A stretch of 64,000 bases of DNA from Epiperipatus broadwayi (Eukaryota > Onychophora > Udeonychophora > Euonychophora > Peripatidae), in assembly GCA_028023455.1 (NCBI GenBank), contig JAQFVV010012670.1:1035001-1099000 (forward strand), written 5' to 3'. The position numbers and the translations under genes were made by a program. A model generated the notes under the pieces. That model saw only the letters and a list, made by a program, of their open reading frames with translations, made no database searches and was not told the DNA's origin. How positions within the stretch are numbered: the first letter of the stretch is position 1; the number at the start of each line of letters is the position of its first letter. This document shows positions 47,662 through 58,231 of this stretch, piece after piece.

Positions 47662-48338
47662 ATGTGATATGTTGGACTATTTCCATCATTTATGAGTAAA
47701 TGTTAAATGTATCGAAAATTTTAAACTTTATTTAAACTTTCCAAATACATCAACTTCTTAGTAATAACACACAAATAGACAATACAGGTTAGTAAATACA
47801 CAATGTTTCGAGTAGTATTATTCTCCACTCTTCTTCAGGTGTTGCTGGCCTATATGCACAGTGACAATATTCACTTAGAAGTTGAACTTGTACCTTTAGA
47901 TTCTTGAATATTGAATTTAAGGCAAACAATGTTGCTGGTCTATATGCACAGTGACAATATTTGCTTAGAAGTTGAACTCATACCTTTAGATTCTTGAATA
48001 TTGAATTTAAAGCAAACGCTCTATTAACTCAGTTGGTAGATTGTTTGCCTTAAATTCAACATGAGTTGGTAGAGCGTTTGCCTTAAATTCAATATTTAAG
48101 AATCTAAAGGTGCAAGTTCAACTTCTAAGCGAATATTGTCACTGTGCATATAGGCCAGCAACACCTGAAGAAGAGTGGAGAATAATACTACTCAAAAAAT
48201 GTAATTACTAACCTGTATTGTCTATTTGTGTGTTATTACTAACAAGCTGACGTATTTGGAAAGTTTAAATAAAGTTTAAAATTTTCAATACATCTAACAT
48301 TCACTCATAAATGATGGAAATAGTCCAACATATCACAT
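47662..48338. mobile_element. 677-bp foldback of an inverted SINE-like unit (family D)
   Basis: The ends ATGTGATATGTTGGACTAT and ATAGTCCAACATATCACAT are exact inverted repeats. The arms stay complementary through CATTTATGAGTAAATGTTA, GTAATAACACACAAATAGAC, CTCCACTCTTCTTCAGGTGT, TATGCACAGTGACAATATTC and CTTAGAAGTTGAACTTGTAC. They meet at tRNA-like sequences: GAGTTGGTAGAGCGTTTGCC resembles a box A/D-arm, and GGTGCAAGTTCAACTTC resembles box B. The left arm also carries a roughly 90-bp direct duplication (GTTGCTGG...GCAAAC), so the arms are unequal. CCTGAAGAAGAGTGG...CTCGAAAC in the arms is hammerhead-like but lacks a good stem I. Confidence 0.8.
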
Positions 48339-48339
48339 C

Positions 48340-49680
48340 TTACATTTGTTATGAGCATCGACTTCAAAATATAACTTCCAAGAAAAAAAAAACAATTTGT
48401 TTAAATAAACAAATTAAAACAAATACTGATATGTTTATATATTTTAAATTAAAAATATTTCTTTAGGTGGATTTCTGTAACTCACATTAACAACAATATA
48501 ATACAAGCCTTGTGCAATTTAGTGCAATAACGTGTTAAACTCAAGAGCTAAAGGCTTCAGAATTAATTCTCACTAAATAAAGTAAAAATCTCAATTTGTG
48601 CAACTGAATGAACTTTTGGACACAACAATTACTGATCAATAAATAATGCAATTACGTTATTTTTTAATAATGTAATAGCAACTCTGTCACAAATAAATAG
48701 GAGGCTTTACTTAAAATATCTAAAAAATTAAATTAGCATACAAATATTGTATATCTCAATCACTATCAGTTACTTTATAAAACGCTATCATTTCCCATCT
48801 TTTTAAAATATCTTCTCATCCAATATTTTTCGCAAAAACATTTGAAGAGTGGATTATATTATTCTAAAAATTAAAAGAGACGTAAATTATTTTTGTTATA
48901 TCTACATTCTTATTAACAAACTTAATGCTTAATACCATATACAATCAGGGGATATATAAAGATAGTAGCACATATTGCTTCAAGAGATTTTTTTTTAATA
49001 AAGAATGTTTATTATTAATGTGTACAGTGACTAATTAAGGAGACAAATTGTACATGTAATTTTGAAAATCATTTGAGTTCAGATAGGGTAAAGTCTAATT
49101 TTGCTCTGAGCTGTATCAATGTCCATCTGTCCAGCCTATGAGTGTTTCCAGGTTCTGATAGAGAATTTTCAAGCAGTTTATTATCAAGACGTTTAATTAA
49201 CAATTTTAATATTCGTTTTTGCTGAGTCAATCACTTTAGCTATTATGTTTCTTGATTCTAGATCTTGTGTAATGTTTAACTCACATAGTCCGAGGCCCAT
49301 AATGATGGTTTTGGACCACATTTTGCAGTAAATCAGGAGTATTGGTCAACTAGGGTATGGATGCTTATTCCTTTTAAGTTGATGCTTTATAATTTTTTTT
49401 GTAAGTGACATAAAAAAATCTTAAATATTACAAACATTCATTTCAAGTTGATTTTTTCATTCAAATATTCTCTTTACTAAATGAAATTCTATATATAGGT
49501 GTTCTCAACTGAAATATGAGTTGAGATTTTTAAGTAATAGAGTACTATAGTGAAGCCATTTGGATCATTATCGATAATAATTTATCATTGGTTATTGCAT
49601 AATTTTCTATAGTTTTAATTTTAAATCTACATTTTTAAAATCATTTTTGCTATGTGCAAGAAGTTATTCGCTGAGTTTCA
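48340..49680. other. AT-rich non-coding stretch
   Basis: Nothing recognised. Confidence 0.45.
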
Positions 49681-49684
49681 ATTG

Positions 49685-50365
49685 CAATACTTGAAACAGT
49701 AGCAAACTTCCATATAATAGTATCACTTGGTCCAAACCTTAGTAATCAATGAATGCATAAAGGTTTGTGCATAAAATCCCTATAATCTGAAGCTATTGTA
49801 TAAGTAGGTGTTAACTTTTTTGCATCCATTGATTACTAATGATTGCACTCGATGCCATTATTGTATGGAGAGTCTGTTACTATTGTAATAGCTTATGAAG
49901 CATAGAAAATGGTGGTCATGTGATGTTTTAGGAAGTTTATACTAATCCTGCCCATAGGATAATGATGACTGGGGTTTTTACAAAACCAAAGATACCAAAA
50001 TGTGTAGATATTGAACTGGATTCAGATTTATGTGATTATACAATTGAATGATCTTGGTTTGAACACATTAATGGGTTTTCATCTTGTGCTCATAGTTTTA
50101 ATGTGAACTAAATAGATTAAAAATGGCTGCTGGAGGGTTACATTGGATCCTCAGATCAGATGCAGTGCTCACAGACATAAGGCTTATCACTGAAACTAAT
50201 CTGAAGATGTTGGATAAGTAGTCACTAGATAAGGATTTTGTGCACAAACCTTCTTTTGTCCATTAATTACTAAGGTCTGTGCTGAATGGCTCTTTGCTAC
50301 TGTTTTGACAGCTGGTGTAGGCATAGGAAATAGTGATTATGTGATGATTTAGTAATTTATACAAT
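49685..50365 (+). mobile_element. Family B element with unique core, second copy
   Basis: It shares the internal core of the 26.75-27.43 kb copy (AAAACCAAAGATACCAAAAT, TTGAACTGGATTCAGA, TGGCTGCTGGAGGGTTACAT). It has direct-repeat flanks at about 49800-49935 and 50215-50355, both with TCCATTGATTACTAA-like and TTTGCTACTGTTTTGACAG-like sequence. The hammerhead of the 3' repeat is reduced to CACTGAAACTAATC, missing most of the core and all of stem II. The 5' end is rearranged: GTGCATAAAATCCCTAT is inverted. Confidence 0.72.
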
Positions 50366-50369
50366 ACTT

Positions 50370-51060
50370 GTTTTTTAAATAAATTTATATAATTTCAAAC
50401 CCCTTCATTTAGTTCTCCAAAGCTTTGCTTTAATTCGTATAATTTCATTTGTTTTCAGTATTTATTTTGCTTTTTTATTTATTTTTATCAAATGTTGTTA
50501 TTTTGTAGGGTTATAATGTCTTCCTCACCAATGGAGAATACCTTCATAAATGGTTTTATAGTTAACTTATCAATACTCATTAACTTTGACCCTATACTTT
50601 TCATATAAAAATATCTGGGCTGACTATTTGAAGTAAAAAAACAAAAGCTTAGTTTTGCATAAAAATATTCTGTTACTTAGAAAAAACACCAGGCTTCATT
50701 GGAATTTGAATTTACTATTTTGTTTTTCACTTCAATTTTAGTTCTTTTAAACAATTTTTTATTTATTTATTTATTACTATATATGCAATTTCATCTTTAA
50801 TTATTACTTCATAATCTCTTGAGAAATTATTTTTAAGTTAATGAACTTTCTGTTTCACTTTTAATTAGGAAAGTTTTCATATTATATGAGGAAATTTATC
50901 TCTACTTTTATATTTTATTCTCTTTGGTCTAAGATGCACTTTGCAAAGATAATTCACTTTTACATTAGTCCACAATAGCAGTAACTATTAAACTACATTG
51001 TTGGATTTTGATTTTGTTAAGATCTGATAAAAAAAATTCAGTTGTGAAAAAAAAAATTAA
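50370..51060. other. AT-rich non-coding stretch
   Basis: Nothing recognised. Confidence 0.45.
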
Positions 51061-51064
51061 TAGA

Positions 51065-51545
51065 TGATAAGAATAGGGAATTTGAACTCAGATTTTCAAG
51101 AATCCTTCAACTATCCACACTATCTCATTCAACCAATACACATGACCACCCACATGCAGAAAATATAAATAATCACCAATATACATATTTTGTGCTAAAC
51201 CAGCAGTCATCAGTTGGTTCAGATTATCATCTCCAATATATATATATATATATATAAAAGCAGTGTTCAGTTTACATTAAGATAGCAAATCTTCATACTT
51301 TAATGGACAGGCTTCAATCCACTCCAACCTCCAACTTTTCAGCCATCCATATCATTGAAAATCTGATGATGAAAACCCAAATCCCATGCTGATGCCAATA
51401 TTATTGCTATGCCCATATTGACCCCAAGCCACTATGACCCCTCATGTATAAGATCTTATCCATTTAAATACATAGAAGAGTTCAAATCCCCTATACTTAC
51501 AATTAAGTTCTAGGTTTGTAAACAGTGCCTAGTTTTCAAATATTT
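51065..51545 (-). mobile_element. Family A element with internal segment
   Basis: The left arm starts GGAATTTGAACTCAGATTTT. It carries a hammerhead on the minus strand, a (TA)n tract, TTACATTAAGATAGCAAATC and CTTTTCAGCCATCCATATC. It then holds the internal segment GACCCCTCATGTATAAGATC and ATTTAAATACATAGAAGAG. The right end is reduced to GTTCAAATCCCCTATACTTA plus CAATTAAGTTCTAGG. Confidence 0.8.
51169..51226 (-). ncRNA. Hammerhead ribozyme, family A, mutated
   Basis: Minus strand: ATAATC, TGA, ACCAA, CTGATGA, stem II CTGCT-GGTTT-AGCAC, AAAA (for GAAA), TATGTA, TA, TTGGT, GATTAT. Stem I is perfect in both parts. Loss of G12 (GAAA to AAAA) and the C-C first pair of stem II should abolish or greatly reduce activity. 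Confidence 0.45.
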
Positions 51546-53130
51546 AATAGATGATTATCTGATTTTAATTTATTATTTAAATATATATATATATTTGGTC
51601 TACATATATATATACTTCTATGTTTTTTATTTAATTTGTTTTTTTATACTCAGATCCTTCAAGAACTATGTTTTAACTATTGCTTTTTTAACAATTTACT
51701 CCCATTTTGAGATTAAAATGAATTAAAGTTGTTTGCAAAATATTAATAAAAAATATTAAATATCATAATTAAAAAAAATATTTAAAAAATGTGAAACAGC
51801 ATTGGAACAGAATTAGAAGGTATATAAGTATGAAAAAATTCAAGCAAATCCAAAATGATTAATCAACATTATTTATCAATCAGTATGTACTAATACCAAA
51901 AAATCCTCATTATGATAATTTTAAATAGTTAATTAGCATTTGTAACTTGAGTTATAGATGATATTATAGATTCACAACAAATATGCAAATTGTATTTAAA
52001 TGCTTGTTTATCAAACTGTTGTATTGTCAGTGATTAATAATATCCATCACTAGTCAGCCATACATTGCTCAACGGATAATCAAAATAAAATAATAAATAA
52101 AATTGGCATTAAATTATTATTTTTTGAACTTCTTATGTATATAAAAGTCTTTCTAAGTAAAAATAGGTGCTAATAATCACGTGATCGAGTTGTAAATATT
52201 TTACATTTTGTCTTTTTTTTTTTTTCAAATTAGTCACATGACCTGAGTTCTAAATTTTTTGCATTTTCGCACACTTTTTTATCACTTAGATATGTCAGAT
52301 GACGTTCTTGGTCATTTTTGATATATTAATGTTTCACAGATTTCTTTTAAAAAATATTTTATTATTTATAATTTCATCAAAGTTATTCCATAAAAATAAT
52401 TTTCAGTGATTAAAACACACATCATAACAGATTTGATTTTACATATTGCAAATGTCTTTTCTATGAGAATTTTGTTCTTTCTTTCATTCATACTTTCATA
52501 TTCTAATTATTTGAAAGTCATCTCCATATTTTATACTTTTTTATTTACTAAATGAACTGGTTGCTGCAATATTCAAATTTCTCATGGTAGTTCTTTGTAA
52601 ACATTAATTTTCTTTCATCATACCTTATCTTCATTTTATATTATTTAAATTTCCGATTAATTTATTATTATGTTTCAGTGAACTTATTTTCAAAAAAAAA
52701 ATAAACGATTGCAAAATATTTAATTAAAACTCAGTTTTTATTGAGCCCCAATTATTGGAAGGCATTCTTTTGAATATTTGTAGCTTCATTTGTAAACCAC
52801 AAATTATGTTTTCAATTATTATTTTTCTGGATACATATTTTACAATGACCATATTATCATTTTGATTGAATCAACTTTTTTAACTTCTACTTTGTTAATT
52901 TTAAATTTTAAGTTTATAATACAGAATCCCATTACTATCCTTTTATTTTTTGTTATTTCTCATTCATACTTAGAAGTTGTATTATCCTTATATCTTCTAT
53001 TTTAATGTTCTTTGCATCTTTCTTCATATATTCATACATATTAAGCTATTATATTCTCCTCATGTACACCTTAAAGTAAATTTTATATATAATTACTTCT
53101 TTATTTTCCTTACAAGAGTCAGTTATGATT
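51546..53130. other. AT-rich non-coding stretch
   Basis: Nothing recognised. Confidence 0.45.
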
Positions 53131-53139
53131 ACAAAGGTT

Positions 53140-53182
53140 AAAAAGAGCTCTGATGAAGACTGCAGGACAGTCAAAACTGTAA
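53140..53182 (+). repeat. Family C motif, isolated copy
   Basis: AGCTCTGATGAAGACTGCAG followed by GACAGTCAAAACTGTAAG. GACT and AGTC can pair as a stem II behind CTGATGA, but there is an extra A before the stem, GAAA has become AAAA, and no stem I partner is visible. It looks like the decayed remnant of a hammerhead-bearing repeat, related to 36.75-37.05 kb. Confidence 0.4.
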
Positions 53183-53249
53183 GGGAAATAAAGGAGTAAC
53201 TATATATAAAATGTGCATTAAGGTGTGTATGAGGGGAGTATAACCATTT

Positions 53250-53355
53250 AATATATAAAACAGGCAAAAACTCTCTATATAGTAGTGCCACCTTGTGCTA
53301 ACTAGAGTAATCAATGGATGCCAAAAGGTGATCATGTAATGTTTAGTAGCTTAGT
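53250..53355 (-). mobile_element. Family B, deletion remnant without ribozyme
   Basis: CAGGCAAAAACTCTCTATAT, then GTAGTGCCACCTTGTG, then CAATGGATGCCAAAAGG, fused directly to TGATCATGTAATGTTTAGTA. This joins one inner arm to the outer end and removes the hammerhead completely. Confidence 0.75.
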
Positions 53356-53359
53356 ATAT

Positions 53360-54470
53360 ATTTCTCATTCACCTTGGACTACCTGAATTTATGTCAGAAG
53401 ATTGTTTGAAAAGTTAAATACTTTATAGAAAAGAAAAGAAATATCAAAAGAACAAGTTACAGCTATGGAACACATTTAAACTTTTAGGTATTTGTTTTGA
53501 CTTCTGAGACTCAGTATAAATATACCAACGATACTGTTTTTAATATGAATTCCTTTTTTATTTTTAATAATATCACATTCATAAAAAATAATACTGATTC
53601 TTTTAGATATCTTATGTACAGAAATTGAGGTTTGCAACTAGTCTAGCATCATGTAATTTGTTTAGCAGATTGGTGTAATTTTCAGATCAAAAGTCAGCAC
53701 CATAAGACAGATGACATTAAAAAAAATATAATAATCAGTTTCTCAGAAGCTCATATGACATTTAGACATGAAATGTCTCGAGTTGAACTCCAAACCACAA
53801 ACTTAATTCACAATTCTATTTCTCTATCACTGTACTAAACCATACATGACTGCAAAGTTATTTATAATGTCATTTCTAAATACAAGTTTAAAAGAATTTA
53901 ATTTTTCTTCAAATCAGAAACTGCGGTTTTTATAATGCATATATGACAAGGATCAAACTAGAAGTTGCTCAATTAGATATGAAAACTTATTAACTTATAT
54001 TTATTTTTCTTGTCTTAAAATTCTGAAGTTGTAATTTTAACTTTTAAATTTTTAGGAATTAATCCTATATAATTTTACTATATCAGTTATTAGTTAAATA
54101 AATGCACATTAGACTATAGCTAGTGTGTTTATCAATGTCAGTAGCATATAAACATTTTATTTTATTTGGATTATTGTAAGTTAGATATAGCCTAATATTT
54201 ATTTACATTCTTAATAATAACATAGCACGAGTGCTATGAATCTGATGTTGTACGTTGAAAGCACATTCAGCAATAACTAATATATATATTAACAACATTT
54301 GGAAGAAGCTATTGGAAGAGAAAATAAATTTTAAAACTTCTCAACCAATAGAATTTAAATATGAGGAGAAAGAAAACGATTTTAAATCTCGCATGCATGC
54401 TCTGAGGAAGGTACTTGATATTGTACTGAAAGTTCAGCATTTAGCCTTTTCACTACACAGAATATCCCAC
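53360..54470. other. AT-rich non-coding stretch
   Basis: No supported gene. The 73-codon frame ending at 54476 has mixed composition but no motif, and it ends at the edge of the purine tract. On the minus strand near 53.77 kb, GGAGTTCAACTCG is a box B-like motif without a good box A. Confidence 0.4.
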
Positions 54471-54483
54471 AAATAATAATAAT

Positions 54484-54520
<37 letters not shown>

Positions 54521-54689
54521 AGAGGAAGAAGAGAAAGAAGAAGAGAAAGAAGAAGAGGAAGAAAGAGGAAGAAGAAGAAGAGGAAGAAAGAGGAAGAAGA
54601 AGAGGAAGAAGAAGAGGAAGAAGAGGAAGAAGAAGAAGAGGAAGAAAGAGGAAGAAGAGGAAGAAGAAGAGGAAGAAGAAGAGGAAGAA

Positions 54690-54724
<35 letters not shown>

Positions 54725-54800
54725 AGAGGAAAAAGAAGAGGAAGAAGAAGAGGAGGAAGAAGAGGAAGAAGAAGAGGAAAAAGAAGAAGAGGAAGAAGAA

Positions 54801-54835
<35 letters not shown>

Positions 54836-54936
54836 AGTAGGAGTAGGAGGAGTAGGAGTAGGAGGAGGAAGAGTAGGAGGAGGAGGATTAGGAGGAGGAG
54901 AGGAGGAGGAGGAGGAGAAGGAGAAGAAGAAGAAAT
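54484..54936. repeat. Long (GAAGAG)n polypurine tract
   Basis: From 54484 to 54837 the plus strand holds 354 consecutive purines with no C or T. It continues to 54936 as a GGAGGA-rich tract with scattered T (GTAGGAGTAGG). Such tracts can form triplex (H-DNA). The 168-codon serine-rich frame on the other strand is only a translation of it. Confidence 0.95.
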
Positions 54937-54939
54937 ACA

Positions 54940-55265
54940 TATATATATTACTTTTCTTTCACTAATGTGAAAATGTTGCTAACATTTTATACTTAGTAAT
55001 TAATATAATAAATATTTAGTAGGGTTAACTTTACTTACATAAGTTGTACATGTATGTAAAATAAATTGACAGTTATAAAACAAATAAATGAACACATTTC
55101 ATATAAAACTAAAATTTAAAAATTTGTAAGATTTCTTGATTCTAAAAAATTCAGTTCACAGTCCTTTCACTATATTTACATTTATTATAAAATTGCCATT
55201 TTATAATGATGTAAACACAATGAAAAGATTCTCAATATGGATTTTATAGAATCATGATTTAGAAT
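54940..55265. other. AT-rich non-coding stretch
   Basis: Nothing recognised. Confidence 0.45.
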
Positions 55266-55269
55266 CTTA

Positions 55270-55570
55270 ATTTTATATAAGGGATTCAAACTCTGACATT
55301 TACACACCCTCAACTCTCCATGCCATCTCATATTGCTGACCCACCTGATCACACACATGTTGAAAAGTTAAATAAATAATCATCAATATATGTATTTTGT
55401 GCTAAACCAGCACTCATCAGTTGGTCCACATTACCATCTCCACATATATATACAATCAGTGCTCAGCTTTATATTAAGATAGCCAATCTTCATACTTTAA
55501 TGGACAAGCTTCAAACTACTCCAACCCACAACTCTTCAGCCATCCATTTCATTGAAAATCTGATGAAGGA
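55270..55570 (-). mobile_element. Family A element, single arm
   Basis: It runs from GGGATTCAAACTCTGACATT through a hammerhead on the minus strand and TTATATTAAGATAGCCAATC to CATTGAAAATCTGATGAAGG. The second arm is missing. Confidence 0.8.
55376..55435 (-). ncRNA. Hammerhead ribozyme, family A, mutated
   Basis: Minus strand: ACCAA, CTGATGA and perfect stem II GTGCT-GGTTT-AGCAC, but AAAA in place of GAAA. TACATA, TA and TTGAT follow. One substitution away from a complete core. Confidence 0.48.
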
Positions 55571-55805
55571 ATGTTCATATAGTTTTATATGAAAGATTTT
55601 CACCTATTCATTTTATAAATATCTGTTTATCTTACACATGCACAATTATTTAAGATCAATTATTTTAATACATTGTACAGGATTAAACCTGTATTTATAT
55701 ATGTAATATATGCAGGATTCGAACTCAGACTTTCACCCAATCCACCACTCTCAGTGCCATCTCATATTGCTGACCAACCTGATCACACACATGTTGAAAA
55801 GATAA

Positions 55806-55864
55806 ATAATCACCAATATATGTATTTCATGCTAAACCAGCAATCATCAGTTGGTCTAGATTAC
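55806..55864 (-). ncRNA. Hammerhead ribozyme, family A, core intact
   Basis: Minus strand: TAATC, bulge TAG, ACCAA, CTGATGA, stem II TTGCT-GGTTT-AGCAT, GAAA, TACATA, TA, TTGGT, GATTAT. Both core strands and inner stem I are perfect. The first stem II pair is U-U. Confidence 0.58.
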
Positions 55865-55972
55865 TATCCTCATATATATATAATCAGTGCTCAGCTTAAG
55901 CCTGTAATTAAAGTATGAAGATTGACTATCTTAATATAAAGCTGAGCACTGATTATTTAATTGTGTGAGGAT

Positions 55973-56030
55973 AATAATCTAGACCAACTAATGATTGCTG
56001 GTTTAGCATGAAATACGTATATTGGTGATT
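55973..56030 (+). ncRNA. Hammerhead ribozyme, family A, core mutated
   Basis: Plus strand: ATAATC, bulge TAG, ACCAA, CTAATGA (G5 changed to A), TTGCT-GGTTT-AGCAT, GAAA, TACGTA (consensus palindromic stem III), TA, TTGGT, GATTAT. Stem I and stem III match the consensus. The G5 change should inactivate it. Confidence 0.5.
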
Positions 56031-56134
56031 ATTTATCTTTTCAACATGTGTGTGATCAGGTGGGTCAGCAATATGAGATGGCACTGAAAGTGGTGGGTTG
56101 GGTGAAAGTCTGAGTTTGAATCCCAGATCAATTA

Positions 56135-56665
56135 TTTTATTTTTTTATGTTATTGTTACTGTTGCTGAACATAACATAATTCATAAATACTAAATATTAT
56201 TATAGTAAGAGTTATGATGATATTTTAGTAATATTTTTTATTTCATTTAAATAAATATGCTTTTAAAAAGTAATATAGCACCAGAAAATATTAAAAAGCA
56301 ACAACAGGAAATTTAAGCAAATAATTGCTTAATGTGACTTTAACATTGTTATTATGCCTATTTTAGTTTGTCCAGAAACTTTGCTTAATCCATGATTTTA
56401 TTTTATTCCCCCTAGAAAATAGCAAATGAAAACTATAATCACTAACTTTTTAAAAACAATTACTGTATTTAATCAATAGTTTATAACAGGGATTGGGAAA
56501 CCATGACTCCAGAATGGCATGCAGCTCTTTAATGGAAAAAGTACAGTTCTCTTATTTTGGATAAAAAATATATATATAAATTTTATTAAAAATTTAATAT
56601 ATTTTATTTATGTATACTAATATATAATTTGTAACTAATTAAATTGATTTTATTATAATTTAATG
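56135..56665. other. AT-rich non-coding stretch
   Basis: Nothing recognised. Confidence 0.45.
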
Positions 56666-56669
56666 GTGT

Positions 56670-57012
56670 AATTAAAAGAATTTGAATTCAGGATTTTTCG
56701 GTCTATTCATCATTCACTCCATCTCAAGGAACCAATACATATGACCACACAGTGTGGAAAAATAACATGATCCCCAATATACATATTTTGTGCAGAACCA
56801 GCACTCATCAGTTGGGCCAGATTGCAATCTCCCACACATATATACAATCAGTGCTTGGTTTATATTAATATAGCAATTCATCAAACTTTAATGGTCAGGC
56901 TTCAATCTTATCACCCTTTCAACTATTCAACCATCCATTTCATTAAAAAGTCGATGACAGAATGCACAAAACCCATATTGAATTTGATATTGTAGTCATG
57001 CCCATATAATTA
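56670..57012 (-). mobile_element. Family A element, single arm
   Basis: It runs from GAATTTGAATTCAGGATTTT through a hammerhead on the minus strand and TTATATTAATATAGCAATTC to CATCCATTTCATTAAAAAG, then TATTGTAGTCATGCCCATAT, also seen at 51.4 kb. It ends 80 bp before the 1.5-kb foldback. Confidence 0.78.
56767..56826 (-). ncRNA. Hammerhead ribozyme, family A, mutated, with stem I covariation
   Basis: Minus strand: CCCAA, CTGATGA, stem II GTGCT-GGTTC-TGCAC, AAAA, TATGTA, TA, TTGGG. Inner stem I is CCCAA/TTGGG, where most copies have ACCAA/TTGGT. Both sides have changed together. G12 is lost. Confidence 0.48.
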
Positions 57013-57507
57013 ATACAAATATCTATAAATTATTGTGATAATTGCGAGTGGTTTAAATTTGAAATAGCATACTGCACATTGATTTATGAATTATGTGTGT
57101 AGTGTTTTGTAAAATGGCAGACATGTTTGTGCACTCCAGAAAAAACTAGAATTTATTCGTAAGGCTGTTTTTAGATTGCGCTCTGATAGCTGAGGAATTT
57201 AATTAGTGCATTGACATAATGGCGATCGACAATTCCTAGAGATATTTGCTAATTACAAATGTTTCTAGATAAGAGACGTTACCTTATTGGTCAGTGCATT
57301 GATTGATCATTGCAGTTGTCAGAGAGCGATAAGAAGACTGGGTAACATCTAGCAGTGTAACATAGAGAGCAGTAGAGAGCAGTCAAGCAGTATTGAGTAA
57401 GCAGTATTTAAGTAGAGATATCTCACATCAGTGCTGGCGAACAGTGATCAGCACCCAGTGGAAATGTAGTTCATGAGTGTAGCTGAAAGAGACCACAGCA
57501 GAGATAT

Positions 57508-57772
57508 TGAGAGCATTCATTGGAGAGCTTCATTGCAGACCAATTTGTTGGAGAGCTTCATTGCAGACCAATTCGTTTGGAGAGCTTTGTGGCAGACGAA
57601 TTCGTTGGAGAGCAATCGTTGCAGACCAATTCAGCGGAGAGATTGCAGACCAATTTGTTGGAGAGCTTCGTTGCAGACCAATTCGTTGGAGAGCATTCAT
57701 TGCAGACCAATTCGTTGAAGAGCTTCATTGCAGACCGATTCATTGGAGAGCACTCGTTGGAAACGAACAGCG
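57508..57772 (+). repeat. Minisatellite in left foldback arm, about nine 24-29-bp units
   Basis: Each unit is GGAGAGCTTCATTGCAGACC followed by AATTCGTT, with variants. The fourth ends CAGC, and the fifth is a short 24-bp unit lacking CTTC. The last keeps only GGAGAGCACTCGTTGG. Confidence 0.9.
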
Positions 57773-57969
57773 TGGGAATTGTATAATGTTATTGGCTGAC
57801 CACACAGTATGACTTGCAGATATAACATTGGCACAGTTGTAAGTGCGGATTTCCACACTTACAACTGTGCCAATGTTATATCTGCAAGTCATACTGTGCA
57901 GTCAGCCAATAACATTATACAATTCCCACGCTCTGTGCGGTCAGCCAATAACATTATACAATTCCCACG

Positions 57970-58231
57970 CTGTTCATTTCCAACGAGTGCTCTCCAACGA
58001 ATCGGTCTGCAACGAAACTCTCCAACGAATTGGTCTGCAATGAATGCTCTCCAACAAATTGGTCTGCAATGAAACTCTCCAACGAATTGGTCTGCAATCT
58101 CTCCGCTGAATTGGTCTGCAATGAATGCTCTCTAATGAATTGGTCTGCCACAAAGCTCTCCAAACGAATTGGTCTGCAATGAAGCTCTCCAACGAATTGG
58201 TCTGCAATGAAGCTCTCCAACGAATGCTCTC
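57970..58231 (-). repeat. Minisatellite in right foldback arm, same unit order inverted
   Basis: Read on the minus strand, the units appear in the same order as in the left arm, including the CAGC-ending unit followed by the 24-bp short unit. The array therefore existed before the arms were duplicated, or the arms have been homogenised since. Confidence 0.9.

Larger units (their letters stand above)
55705..56130. mobile_element. Family A foldback with a ribozyme in each arm
   Basis: GGATTCGAACTCAGACTTTC at the left is inverted as GAAAGTCTGAGTTTGAATCC at the right. The arms are about 190 bp and highly similar: CACCACTCTCAGTGCCATCT against an inverted AGATGGCACTGAAAGTGGTG. They turn at about 55905 (AGCCTGTAATTAAAGTATG). 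Hammerheads lie at 55806-55864 (minus) and 55973-56030 (plus), so a transcript of either strand contains one. Confidence 0.85.

Noticed and set aside
54434-54940. 168-codon serine-rich ORF on the minus strand
   Set aside because: It is a translation of the polypurine/polypyrimidine microsatellite, with no other sequence.
57473-58220. Several overlapping ORFs of 60-101 codons on both strands with repeats such as LESFIADQFVG
   Set aside because: All are frames through the GGAGAGCTTCATTGCAGACC minisatellite in the foldback arms. No start context or domain is present, and the frames mirror each other because the arms are inverted.
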